The position numbers were made by a program, and so were the translations under genes. 64,000 nt of DNA from Baylisascaris procyonis (taxonomy: Eukaryota; Nematoda; Chromadorea; Rhabditida; Ascarididae): NCBI GenBank assembly GCA_037389465.1, contig JAZARR010000175.1, forward strand, positions 3,348,001 through 3,412,000. The letters are read 5' to 3'. The stretch's first letter is position 1; each line of letters starts with the position of its first letter. Positions 47,141 to 61,000 of the stretch are shown here, piece after piece. The notes below the pieces were generated by a model. That model saw only the letters and a program-made list of their open reading frames with translations, searched no databases and was not told the DNA's origin.

Positions 47141-50100
47141 GTTTTATTTGCTTTCTCTTTTCAGTTCTTATAAGTTTCTTTCTTCTGAATGTTTTTTGCA
47201 TTTGAAACGATTCAATGGTTATTAGTCTACTATTCAAATATTGTACCAAATCAATTTATGCAGCACACTATTTCCCCCTGCGGGAAACTTCCCACAGCGG
47301 TTTATACGTTTGATTATCATTGCATTTGAAAAAATGGGAATTTTTTGCAAGAATTTTTGAGCTCATAGGAAAAGTCAATCATCTATTGTGCTCTCCCACT
47401 TTACCAATCGTATTCTTTAAGTATGTCACCTAAAATATATTTACTAAAATATTCCGATCAACGATAATATCGATAAACTATTTATTCGTATCACTTACCA
47501 TGAAATAAAAATAAGAATTTTTACAATTTTTGCAATAACATTGCTTTTTTATTCGTATTGCTTTCATTGTTCATCGACGAAGAAATTCAATTTTATGTCT
47601 TTAAATTTTGCATATTTTTTCATAAGATTTATGGAGAAATTTTTTTTACAGGAATTCTTGCGTTCACATTTATTCTGTTGGCGTTCTTCTATGCTTTTTC
47701 TATCACTATTTTTGTTGCAATATATGTTAACTTTTTTTTCGGAATTTAGCGCAGAAATTTCAAAATTCTCATCGATATTTCATTATAAAAGTTCTATTTA
47801 AGCCTATATTCGTTAGAAAACTTCATAATGAGCATTTCATTCATACATACCGAGAACGAACTTCTTGCAAACATTTTCCAGTCATGTGCGTATTGCGTTT
47901 TACGTAGCATGCTTCTTATTACGTCTATAAGTTTTCGGGGTCCGCATTGCTATACTTGTTCCTAGTCCTTTTTCGACATCCATCCGTGCTTGGATGGAGT
48001 GGCTAAAGCGATGATTTCTAATGTGATGCGTTCGAGAGGCTTCATATTCAAAAGCACTGATATCGAAGTAGCTTTGGGTGCATCTTAGAAGAAGGAATTG
48101 AGATGGTTTGGGATGAAAAGGGATCCGGGAAAGTATTGATGAATCCTTCTTTCAAAAAAAAAACTTTGCTCCTCCATTCATTGCTCATTTCGAAGCATTC
48201 AACTGATCTCAGTGAAAAAACGCTCGATGCGGTCCTCGACAACAAATAAACAAAAAAATGTTTTGTGTCGATATGTGGAAATTATTCGTGAAAGAAAACC
48301 AAAACAAAAAGCTTAAATTATGCTAATACAAAACGTCAAACAGTACACATTTCTTACGGTAAATCAATGTCCATTTTTCAAACTGTTCTATGCACTATTG
48401 TTTGCCCACTAAACAAGTTATCATCTAACCTATTATCTTCCACTTAAATACGTTGAATTTCAAAGATTCGACATGCTATCTCAGCAATTAACAGCACCAA
48501 ATTTCAGCTTTCTCGCATATAGCTATTGCTAACGATTACTGTATGTTGATTTGTAGGTTGCTTTTTGCTGCTTTATTAACATAGAAAAATACGCGCAACA
48601 TATCAGTTCATAAGGTCATCAATTTAGCGGAATCTTTATTGATATTTGAGAAGGAAAATTATGCTGTTTTAAATGTTTTATCAAAGATCTATATGGTCAA
48701 TGATAATTTAGTCTAGCCTTACCTCATCCAATACAAGCCTAGCGTTGCTTCATCTAGCATAGTCTAGCTCTAACCACTTATTTTCTATGGTAGATTCTTT
48801 ACGTTTCAATTTTGGTAGTAAGGCTTTCCAAGTAATGATACTCTCAAAATTTAATAAAACTTTTTTTTTGGGGGGGGGGGAATTAAAGAGAATTGATTGT
48901 TTACTCTTGTCATTTGCACTATTCTTAAGATGTAGCATCGCATTCTTGGTCTTTAAAAAGTCAAACATAAAATTGGAAATTGTTAAACAAACATAAATTT
49001 GAGCTGACTAACGAAAAATTGGTAAAAAATGAAATGGAAAGTATTCTTTTATGTGAAATCGTTTAAAAAAATTCGGTCAATTGAACCATTCGATTGTTCC
49101 ATTGATTTAGTCGTCGGATCATCTAAAGTCACATGTCTGGATTTGAGCTGAGCGTAAGGATAAACGGGCCCTAGGCTGCTATTAAGTTAAGCATAAGGAT
49201 TTATAATCAAACATGAAGGCAAATGAAGCTGTTCAATTAAGCGGATTTGACTACTGATAACTGTAATCACGAGCAGAATAAATTTTTATTTTTCTCTTTC
49301 TCTATCTATCAATGCTTATCAAATATTTAAGCACACCTATCACTTTTGCATGTTTATTTCTTTGATATTCATCCATATGGCCATCTCTTTTCAGGATTCT
49401 TACTCTTTTGTCTCATTAAGGTATCATTCCTTTATAGAGTGTTGATTGTTCATGTGTAAATTCTGGATTATTTCATATTTATTTGAAATGTTTCAATTTG
49501 CAATCATCATCAAGCAGCATATCTTTGATTCTTTCGTCTATCTTGGTTGTTTCTTTCTTAAGTATAGCAATTTTCATCCTATTTGAATAAGTAAGCGGCG
49601 CTTTACAACATAAATGTTGCTGCTAGTCGTATGCACGATTATATTTACCCATATGGGCATATATGTATTTTCGTCTACGCCCAACATTAACCACGCAAAT
49701 ATTGACGACATCAGTTAGATACACCGAATGTTACGTCTTCTGTTCGGTAGGCGTTTAAAGACGCCTCTATATTGTATAAATGCTCACCATTCCAATATAC
49801 GCATATTCCCATTAACCGATTGACCACTCATCGCTAGTGCTTTCATTTGAAAATGCAAAGCAAATGGAATGTCAACATTGCAGTTATAAAATGAAATATT
49901 GAAGCAAATCGTTAGGTCAATATTTTCTAATATACAAATTATTATTTTTTTTTTGGATGCGGTATCTAAAAAATTATTGATGTAAATAATCGTAGAAAAT
50001 TTATTCTTAATCATATATCATTTCCCTTATTGTTAAGGAAGAAAAAGTTGTGGATGGTTTGTGCCCGATGGTAAAAAAAAAACCTCTACAATGCAGAAAA

Positions 50101-53100
50101 AATCTCCTTTTACCATTAAAAAAAACAAAACGAATAGGGATCTTGTTATATTTTTGCTGTTAGCCTATAATATACCATGTCAGATCGAATGAGCATAAAA
50201 CTTTTGTATAAAATTGGCTTGTGCCTTCTTTTAATAATCCACTTTTCCGATCTTCCTTACCTCTTATTTTCATGATTTAGCATGTGGAAAAGGATTCTTT
50301 TCTATGCACTTGTAGTTTTTCCATGTTGATTACTTTTGTTGTGAGTTGCCAAAATTGTGCCGAAAATTTCCCTCCCTTCTTTTTAATAAATCCTTTTTTT
50401 ATCGATTAGTTTACTAATAAAACCTTATAAAATTTCTACCTGATGAGGTGAGGGAATGCTAGCAAAATTATTGTAAAATTGTCTCGCTTATTGACACCGT
50501 CGTCTGATGAATGCAGCCCCTTGTATGGCATCCATTGGTCTTTGAGAATTTGGACACTATCGCTTTGCTTTTTTCTTTTTTCCTTTTTTTTTTTGCTGCT
50601 TTGAATAGCGCTATTCCGTGCGTCATTGTGATGTTGGAAGTACGATTCATTTGTTGAGATTTCAATAAGTATCGTTTTGCAATGGACTAAATTCTTCTCT
50701 GTCAATGATTCTCGCTGCGTGCTGGCACTATCACTGCTTTTTCCTGCAGGTATCATCAAAGAATGTTGTCCGCTGAGGAAGTCGGCTCGTCGCAAATTAC
50801 CAGGTATAGAACAACAACACATATCCTTCACATCCCTTTATTTATGCTAAATTATTCAACAAAAAAAAAAATGCGATTAAGCAAAATTCTTATGAACACA
50901 CGTGCAATCTGCTTAGATCTATCTAGCTGCCATTTGATTTTTCTTCTAAGTATAATAATGTTTTAGAAACGCTGCATTGTTGCATTTGCAAATTTCAATG
51001 AAAAATTGATTCCTGCAAATAAATAAAGCGCAAAATCTTCCACACTATGTTCAGTTGAGCAGCAAAACTAAGAGCCATATAATTGAATTTTCTATAGTTG
51101 TATAACGATAGCAAAACTTAGAGATTTTTAATGCTGAGTTAAATTAAATTCATAGTATTAGTGATTTTTCATCTTAGCCTCCCCACTAAAATAGTTGCAA
51201 AAAATTCAAATTGATGAAAATACTAGAAATACTAGCATATTTATGCTTGAATGTTTGTTTTATTTCCCTTTCGGCTTGTTTCTATAATATCGCTGTTAGC
51301 ATGAGTGCTAAGGATCTTTAAGGATTGTTGTATAACGGATCGGTGTGATAGAGGCACATATTTTGCACTGGTTTCCCTCTTCTACACATCCGACTATTTC
51401 ACTTTTTTTTTTGCTTCATTCTTTTGCAATTTTTTTGAATATTTTCGAACACATAATCGCTGTTTTATATTGTTATATTGTGCACATATCCTCTTGCATC
51501 TTTCAATCACCTTATCAATTAGAATTGCTTTATTTATTTTTTGACTAATATTACTTATTGGGATCTTATTCACGGATTATACTTTTTTTGTGACTTCATA
51601 GCATGGTGGAATCAACGATAGCGAAGTAAATGCATTTCGAACACGGATTTTTCGTCAAATCTCATCGATTGACTAATTTTGAAAATTTCTAAGACGAATA
51701 TTTGCCTAGAGCGATGAATGTAAAAATTTTTACAATTGCAATATCCTTTTTTTTCAAAAATTTCGCGGATTTTAGGTAAGTGCTGTTGAGAAATCTAGCT
51801 GAAACGTTACGTAGTAAGTATTAGCAGGAAGTACTCATTTAAAACAACTCATTGACGATCCCATACTATAAAGTCACAAATTGTATTCAATCTGAAATTC
51901 TTTTCGTAATCTTTCATCTGCGATAAGGAAGAGGGAATTCATGGAGGAAGTGATCTGCATTTAAGGAAGCATGCATCATATTCGTTAGCGATTTATTGTA
52001 TTTGAAGATGATTTCAATGGAATAATATTGCTGCTTTTTTTTACTAGCCCAGCTGATTTTTTTTTTTTAAATTTCTGTCGCATTCTTCGAATTTAGCTTT
52101 TTCTTCTTTGTGAGTGTATCTTTATCTATTCAGATTGACTTCCATTTCAGGCCTTGACCTTTGACCTTTTCGTTGTTTGTTTTCAAATGACTCATTTCTC
52201 GCCAAGTGTTCCAATATTCTAGTAGTTGCAGTCTACTGAGGCGGTAATTGCTAATATTTGCAACAATTCCAGTGGTCATAACGCTTCTAAAATTTATACA
52301 ACTAATGTTATTGATCAATCATTTATTGCTTTAATTTTTTTTTCGAACATTTCTTTGAATTCCTTCAAATATTTTTTTTTCTTCAATATTTTATGAGAAA
52401 ATATATAAAATAAACAAGAGCTGCTACAGACTTTTGTTTATTCCTGGAGTCTTAAACTTGTATTATTCCTTTCACTTGGACCGATTACTTTGGTGCTCCT
52501 TACTTGAGACAATTAGTTACAAAATTAGCACAGCTTTAGCTTACGTTTGCCACATCATCGGCGATGAAAGCATCACTGTAATTTAGAACAACATCTATAC
52601 TGTAATTTAGAGCAACATCTATACTGTAATTTAGAGTAACATCTATACTGTAATTTAGGGCAACATCTATACTGTAATTTAGAGCAACACCTGTACTGTA
52701 ATTTAGAGCAACATGTATACTGTCATTTCGAACAGCATCTATACGTACAGCATGAAGTAAGCGCTTCGTTAAGATATTTCATTATGCGTTCCTCCATAAG
52801 ATGCCAACAATCCAGATTTTTGCGCGTTTTACGGTATGGATTACTGTGCAATCTATCATCACAAAAAGATTCTAGTTGTATCGACGACCTCTATAATAAA
52901 ACTAGGAAGAGGATAATGATGGAGGGAGGGGGGAATATAATCCGGAAATACTTCCGCGCCGAAACAAGTGACTTTTGTTGAGAACAAATCGCTTTATTAC
53001 TCTCAGAATTTTATAGCTGATCTATTCATCTTTAAATGCAAAAAAAAAGATGTGATTTTGAAGATTGTTCTATATCTGCTCTTAACTCTTGATCTATTAT

Positions 53101-54202
53101 AATCTATTGCATCCATCATTGAGATATCATTGATGCTGTTGATGGGGAATGGATGCCTATGCTCTTTTTTTCTATTCTCCACTTCAGATCTTATTTTCCT
53201 CATTCTTTCATCCATTATTCGTTCGTTCTTCTACCGCTCACCTCTTCTTTCATCGTACACTCACATTAGCTTGAAAGAAACATTCACATCCACCACAGTT
53301 GAATGGCTTCAAAAATATATAGGTGAGGAGGAATGTTAAAATCGCTGCCCATGACTTTTGCTTTCGCTTGCGCTTTATCTAACTAAACAGTTTCGCAATT
53401 TGTCAATAAACAACAGGATATGCTCAATAATGCATTCATGTTTTGAATGATAAAGCGTACCCATAAATTTCTAGTGGAAATTCAATCGTCACTGAATGCA
53501 TGTGAATTTTTTTTTTCATATTTGTGAATTTTTTTTTTGTCTAGTAGTATATAAGATCGACCAATGATGTAGATTTTCTCAGCTATAGCTTAAGTGGCTA
53601 GCGGTTTGAAGCTATCAAACCAATAGGCCGACAGACATATACATGCATACATTGGCATAGACTCGATTTTGCTTGAAATGCATTTTTTTTTTTTTTTGCT
53701 AGTCAAGTTTAAAAATTGCGCATGAAAAAACTGTACTTGACTGAGGATACTCTAGCTGAGTGCCTTTACTTCCACTCAAGACGACAGAGGAAGTTTATGC
53801 CATTTTTCATAGTTTTTTGACTCATATAACATATCTTTAAGCGAATAGATTTTGCCGTTCTTTTTTAATGATAAAAATAATATTGGATCTTCCAATAGCA
53901 TAATCTACGATCAGATATATGAAAAAAGACAACAAGCCGCTGCATTTTTGAGTAACAAACTGAATATTATAATAAATGCAGTCACGGATACACTAGTAAA
54001 GAGGAAAATTTCTTTTCTATGGATAACTCTTAAAAATCATTCCATATCAGTTGAATTAAGTGCACCTTTCTTTGTCGCCTTCTCACCATGAAAACACTGC
54101 AATTAACCTGCAAGGATTTTCCAAAAATTGTTACCCCATGTGTGCTATACTGCCATGAAATGCCGTTTGTTTTCCTCATAATTTGCTTGTTATATTATAT
54201 AC

Positions 54203-54301
<99 letters not shown>

Positions 54302-57300
54302 ATTTATTTTAATATTTGTTTAATGCAACATTTTGGTACGATGACGATCGGTGTTGGCGATTAAGTACGCACGAGCGATTGCTTGCAATTTGAAGTTCTC
54401 TCCCCCTCCACTTGCTATTTGGCTACGCTATTTTCAATCGTATTTTTTAACGCTTACGTATGCTTCAATGATAGCGCTATAATGAACCCCATTTTTTTCG
54501 AATTTTTTTTCCGTCTTTTGCCTCGTTTTCTCACCTCATATTTTTATTGTTTTGCATTATTTAGTAATAAATTGTAATGCATAAATTGCGGAACTTGTTG
54601 TTTTAATTGGTTCTCATCGCGTGTTACGTTGATAAACTATCAGTGCATATCTCGGGATTTGTTTCAAATGACATCAATAGATCCTCTTATCGTATTAAGC
54701 TAGAATAGTTCCTCTTTATGCAATCAAGAATCAAATGCAATTGTATAATTTCCATATATTGGAAATTTTAGATATTTATTAACAACTGTTGTGATACTTA
54801 AATGAAGATTTCAGAAAAAAATTCCCTATTTTTTCTTCTCAACGCATATGAAAAAGATTTTATTTGAGTGATTCTATCCTTATTTCAAATCCTTTCGCTT
54901 CGGAGTGAAACTTCTCCTTTTTTTCCGATGATCCTTACTGAAATTTGTGCAATAATTTCTTTAAAGCAAATTTTTGATAATTCACCTTGGTTATTAATTT
55001 TATCCAATAACGATTTTCTTCTAAATCTCTATTGAATAATTAATTTTAATTCTGATGCATGTTTCAATGATATATTCTTTATTGTTTTATACATTAGTCA
55101 TTGTCATATTTTCTCTTTATTAAGAATCTATATAATGCTTAAATGTTCGTTATTAGAGTGTTAATCCGATCTAAAAATAATAATATCTAATAATTCAATT
55201 CGACGATATTATCTTAACGATATCGATATCATAACTCATTGACGACAATTAAAGTTCAGCCTGAACATTCAGCTATCAACTTATTCATAGATTCGTCAAA
55301 CGATTCTCATCAATACCTTCAGATTTCAAGGATGTTCCGGCCGTCGTTTTACCATTCAACGGTACTGGCAGATGTGTGCTGAGCGCGGATCGCGCCAGTC
55401 ACTATTGTGGAGACACTGAAGGTTGGTACACCCCGACTAACGCATTGCCTCATGCTAAATCAATTATACAACCTAAACTGACTGTAAAAAAACGCACGAA
55501 AATGAACGTTATTCACAAATATACTCTAATAAACACAATGAAAACCCCCAATGGTATTATCTCATTCAAGTGTCCTATTTTATGAAGCGGTGATTAGGGT
55601 TCCCAGCACACACCACTTCAACAATACGATGGAAACTAAGGTTTGAGTATAAGAAAAGGATACTAAGGTGGTGTAGGCATTTAGGTGCGAAGACTTTAAA
55701 AGTGAGATTTATTCGAGCAGAAAATGATATACCCTTTAAAATTGGACTACCTGAACTGATCGTTTTTTCCATCTGCAGGAATATCCAACAACATCACATC
55801 CTCTCCAACAAGTGAAACTGAAGTTTCGTGCGATTTAAGTGGTCAGTATTGGTTTGATTAGCAAGCCAAACAATTACAATTGTAGAAAAGTGTTTTTTTT
55901 TATTTCAAAGTAATTAATAATTTGTATGAAATAAATATAATAAAATGAGGCAATGTGTTGTATATGTTGTGGTGTGCTATATTATTAGACCAACAATATA
56001 AAAAAAATAATTGCAATAAATCGGCTAATCTAATCATTGTTGTTGTCTTTGTGTTGTTAGTATGCATGTATCTATCGTTTAAGTAACTCTATTGTGGTGT
56101 TTTAATTGTTTATTAAACAACGCTAAATATTCTCTAAAATTAATTGCTATATAAAAGTGTGTTTGTTTGTTTGTTTGTTTGTTTTTAAGTTATGCAAATA
56201 TTTAACTCATTCATCGGTTCATGTATTCATTTTTTTTGTCTATAATAACTTCTATAGTAATTACTGCGCAACGATATTTAATGATGTTTTTCTCTTTTGT
56301 TAGTGATATAGTTTGTTATCAGTGATAAATGTGTAAAATTTTACGCTAATATAATGAGATATGTAAATTTGCATGCATTCACAAAAATAACTCTAACATA
56401 TTCGCATGAAAACAAAAAAAAGCGTTTCGCATGGATAGCGCATTCCACATGGAAGTGAAATTGATTTGCAAGTTTCTTTTTTTTTTGTTTTGCGGTGATT
56501 GAAATTTTTCGTAAAATCTAAAGTTGAATTTTTCTCAATCTTTCCATATGCAAATTTCCGCAAAAAAAAATTTTATTTGAAAATTTGAAATAACTGTGAA
56601 AAAATCCCACGTGAGTATTTAAAGCATTGCAACATTAGCAGCTGAAATGGCTATTATAGATGGCGCGATGTGGATAGCAATGCCAACAAGGAGGACTGTC
56701 CTGCGGAACGCTGATTTAAATTTTTGTATCAAAAATTGCTGTATGCTCTTTCCTGATTCTCTCTTCTATGTATTATTTCTTCTTTTTTTTTCTCTCATAA
56801 TAACACCATTTCACACTATATAATAGATGGCAGCACTTAGTAGTTTTTTTTTTTTTTTTTTAGTAGCTAGCTATAAATTAAATTGATGTTGTGCAATTTC
56901 CCTGCATGTGTGTTCACATTAAGGCACAAGATTTTTTTCCTTGTTTTGCATGAGATCAATTAGAAAATTTAATTTTTTTTTAAATTGAAAAAATACATTT
57001 TCAGTTGAAGTTCTCAATTTTAAAAAAATTTTCGAAGTTATGATGCTAGTAGCATGCATTTTTTTTTTTTTTTGCGGTGTTATTGCACTGTGCTGAAATA
57101 TTTGAAGAGATAATTTTTAGAATTTTCAACAAAATAAAGTACTCTGATTTTTTTGCATATGATTTTGGACCAAAAAAAGGATATTTATTTCGAGGGAAAT
57201 TGCTCAAATATTTCGGCACTTTTGTGAATACCGATGGCGCTCGAAAAAATTTAGCATGTAATAAATTTTCTAATTTTTTAATTTTTTTTTTAATTTGATC

Positions 57301-57966
57301 TCAAACAAAAGAAATATGTTACGATTTTGTTTTATGATCGCCAATGGCATAGGTGGTTGATTTCTTTTTGTTGAAAAACTTGAATTTTGTGAGAGAAAAA
57401 AATTTGCTATCTGACTGATATTTCATCTTAAAAAAAAAGAACTATTTTAAGAAATTGCAATGCAAGGTTTGCATCTGCACTTTTAGTGTCGTAGAGAAAG
57501 CGAAACAACTTCAACTACATTGGAAATATATACATCTTTTTTAAATTGTCAATTCTCAAATAGTATCAATTCGAAGAGATATTAGCATGCGCGTGCGTTT
57601 TGGCTGCTCAACGATTGCTTCATATAGGTGGTGTCATCGGTATTCAAAAAAAAGAAAACAATTTGCTAATTTATTTCATCGATAAAATATATTATTTTGT
57701 TTAGTGCATGCGCCACCATTTCCACCACCACAAGCTGGTAAATGTCGTTATTCGGAATCAAGTGGACGAGAAATTTGCTATCCGCGTTATGAGGATTTGG
57801 ATACGAGTTGTACGGATGTGGGTAATGGAATGGTTGCACCACCTGCTATTAAACATGCAACGTTAGTTCTATTCATTTTTCACTAATCTCTTTTATATTA
57901 GAATAGCGCTAATTATATGTTAAGCGAATAAAATTTAGCCGATAGATTCGACATAAAATAACGTTC

Positions 57967-58019
<53 letters not shown>

Positions 58020-61000
58020 AAACAGGTTTTCACTGAAGGAAAGATTCATTTAGAGATCGCTATATGGTTATGTGGCTTCTCAAATGCTGCAGCAAAAGAT
58101 AGTCGAATAACTCTTCGCTATTCGTGCTGCGCTGTACTAGCCTAATGATCGCTCGTTCTTTATAACTAAAGAAATAAAAGCGCAATCAACGAATATACCT
58201 CAAAAATTTTGTGGCGATAGAGACCTATAACTTTTGAAAGAATTTACTGAAGGCTATGCTAAGAATTTTTTGTTCTGCAAGACTTTAATTTGTGCAATGA
58301 CGAACAAAACTTCTCTGGTATGGGATAGTACAACAGTGAATATTATATGATTCCTTCGACGCTCCTTCAGTATCGATGAACTTTTGCATTCTTAATAATG
58401 AAGTGCTTTATGCTTACGAAGAAAACGTGATAAGCGAAAGCATATAACACATTGCCGTATATGTTTTCATTGGTGATTTGCATTCCAATTGCAAGAAGCC
58501 TTAAAAATTGAAAATTATAATTGTGGGCGATTTGATTTTTCAGAAAATTTTTCACCTGCGAACTTATTTATTCCCTTCCTTTATCCTTTCTCTGTCTTAA
58601 ATGGGATATTCCCAAGTACTTATTAGCAAGCAACGGCTAAATTACTTCAAAATAGAATTGCTATAGGCTAAGATGTGAGTTAACTTTGAAGTGGTCTTTC
58701 GTCTTAAGCTGAAGGCAATACTATATTGTTTCAGAGTCCGAGCAATGGCGTTTGTACCACCGGATAATCTTCGACGCCTTATTCGACAATACTATCGTCA
58801 ACAAGGAAAACCAATTCCTAAGAATACGACGTTTAGTCCAAATTCATTTCTCTTTGTACGTTATCAATGCGAATATGGCTATGAATTAGCGGATGAAGTC
58901 GATACAATGTTCTGCGATAATCGTCAATGGGTTATGACACCTCCAAAATGTCGTGGAAAAGGTCGATTAATTATAATTTCACTAATTGTATATTAACAAT
59001 TGAAAATGCTGGAAAAAAATTAATCAAACTTAAGTTCAACTTTCAACCTGAACGATCGAAGTTTTCTATTGCCGAATTATGTAGTATCGTTAAGCCGCTT
59101 TTTTTTTTTAAATTTGAATATATCCCACAAAATTTACATCAAAAAACGTTGATATTTTTCACACGAATATGGGAGCGCAATAAGAAGTCTTAATTATGAA
59201 GTTGAAAATTTTACATATTGAACAACCCCATATAAAAACTCCGCTGCGTTTCCTACTTTTTCGTATAATATCGTAAAGGAGGTTACCGTATATCATCGAA
59301 GTTTTTTGGCTACATTCACAAGGGAACTCTAAAAGAAAAAAATATTTCGTAGTTTTTTTGCATATAAGACTACTATAGTGTTTCAGGATTATGTGAGGCG
59401 GACAATGGTGGTTGTAGCCATTCGTGCTTGTCGATTGAAGATAGGGACGTGGAATGTCGTTGTCCAAAGGGGATGATTCTGGACAGCGATCAAAAGACTT
59501 GTATAAGTAAGCGCCTAATTAATGTTACCATCATTCAATAGACAGGCAATCGAATTTCTTTCAGTTCTAAATCCTTAAAGTTCATTTTTGATATTCAGTG
59601 TTTTCAGTTTAAAAAAAAAACTGAGGATATTTTGATAAATAATATTATCGAATTTTCTAAAAAATAATCTCTTCTAAATGCTCAAATATTAGCATGAAAG
59701 TTTTTTTTTCTTATTCCATTTTTTTGTTTTCCTACAAACTTTTTTTCTCATATTTTTTTTTATTTTAAAAAATCTTATAAATTTCTTTCTGTGTTTTTTC
59801 GATAATGTAGAAAAAATTTTTCGGAAATGAATAGCCTAAATTCATTTCAGAGCCTATTCCGAAGAAATTATGTCGTAATTTGAGCAGTTGTTCATGTTTG
59901 GCAATCGACGAGAATCAGTATGCATGCACATGTCCAAAAGGAGAGAAATGCCTACGTAAGTAATCATTTATAAAGTTTATTTTATTTTACTCCTTATACT
60001 TTTTTTTCTGCAGAATTTGCAAAAAAAAATATTACACAGGAGATCATTCTATAAGTATAAGTGTTGGTGAATGTCTGTTTGAGCGCTTATCGAATGATAT
60101 CAGTTCTAATGATAGACATGATCTAGAATGCTAGAATTGGTCAATTGGTCATTTTTGGTCATTTTTGGTCATTTCCTCGATGTGCCAAAGAATATTCGAT
60201 CACTTAAAATTCTATTAGTATAATATTATAGAAATGAACTTATTGCTTGATACCAGTGTCCTCTTGAGAAGCTTTTTTTAATGAGTACATAAATTGCTAA
60301 GAATTGTTTCAACAGGTAGCTGCTCACCTTTCAAAACATATCATAATTGTCATGATCATGTAAAAGCTCTGAAATGATTTCAGTTCTTCGTGGACCGCCA
60401 AAGATATACGTCGATCCACCTGCACCCTATGAGATTCCACCTGGTGGCAATTTGAATATCACTTGCTCGGCCGTATCTTATCCGTTTCCGCAAATATTTT
60501 GGCAAAGGTTCCTTCTAGCTAAACTTTTCTATATTTGCCAAGAATGAGCAATTTATAAAAGTGTTTCATGAGGCCTTCTTACCTAATTATTATATATTGA
60601 AGTTTATAATCGTTACGAATATACTGTTCAGATAAAATATTATAAAAATTTTTTATTACTCATTCATCGAATTGTTGGAAGAGAAAATTTTCAATTTGCA
60701 ATCCCTTTTCATCACAAAATATAAATTAATAAATTAACTTTGCCGGTGCAAGAAATGGATTTTCGAAATGAGCCAACTATCAACTCAGATTGTCGATTTT
60801 TCTATAATTATTGAGATATTCATACTCTTTCTAATAGCTTCTCTGATTTCGATGCAATTTTAGGGGTGATGAAGCAGTGGTAAAATCACCAATTAAACCA
60901 GGCACCGTTCGTAGTGAGCAGATTCTTATTATCAAAGAACTCTACAGAAGTGCCACATTCACATGTCATGCAAATAATTCGCTTGGTCAAGCAGAGAGAA

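Noticed and set aside
47558..47749. Frame with a hydrophobic, transmembrane-like C-terminus after a TTTTTTTACAG
   Set aside because: T-rich DNA gives Phe/Leu/Ile runs in any frame; it lies in intron 1 and has no other support.
47966..48088. Forty-codon protein-like frame in intron 1
   Set aside because: Bounded by stops without splice sites and no family match; could be a fossil fragment but cannot be supported.
50436..50831. Longest open frame in the window (131 codons, minus strand)
   Set aside because: Low-complexity Lys-rich stretch, no family signature, no splice logic, and antisense to exon 2 of the modular gene; most likely a chance frame.
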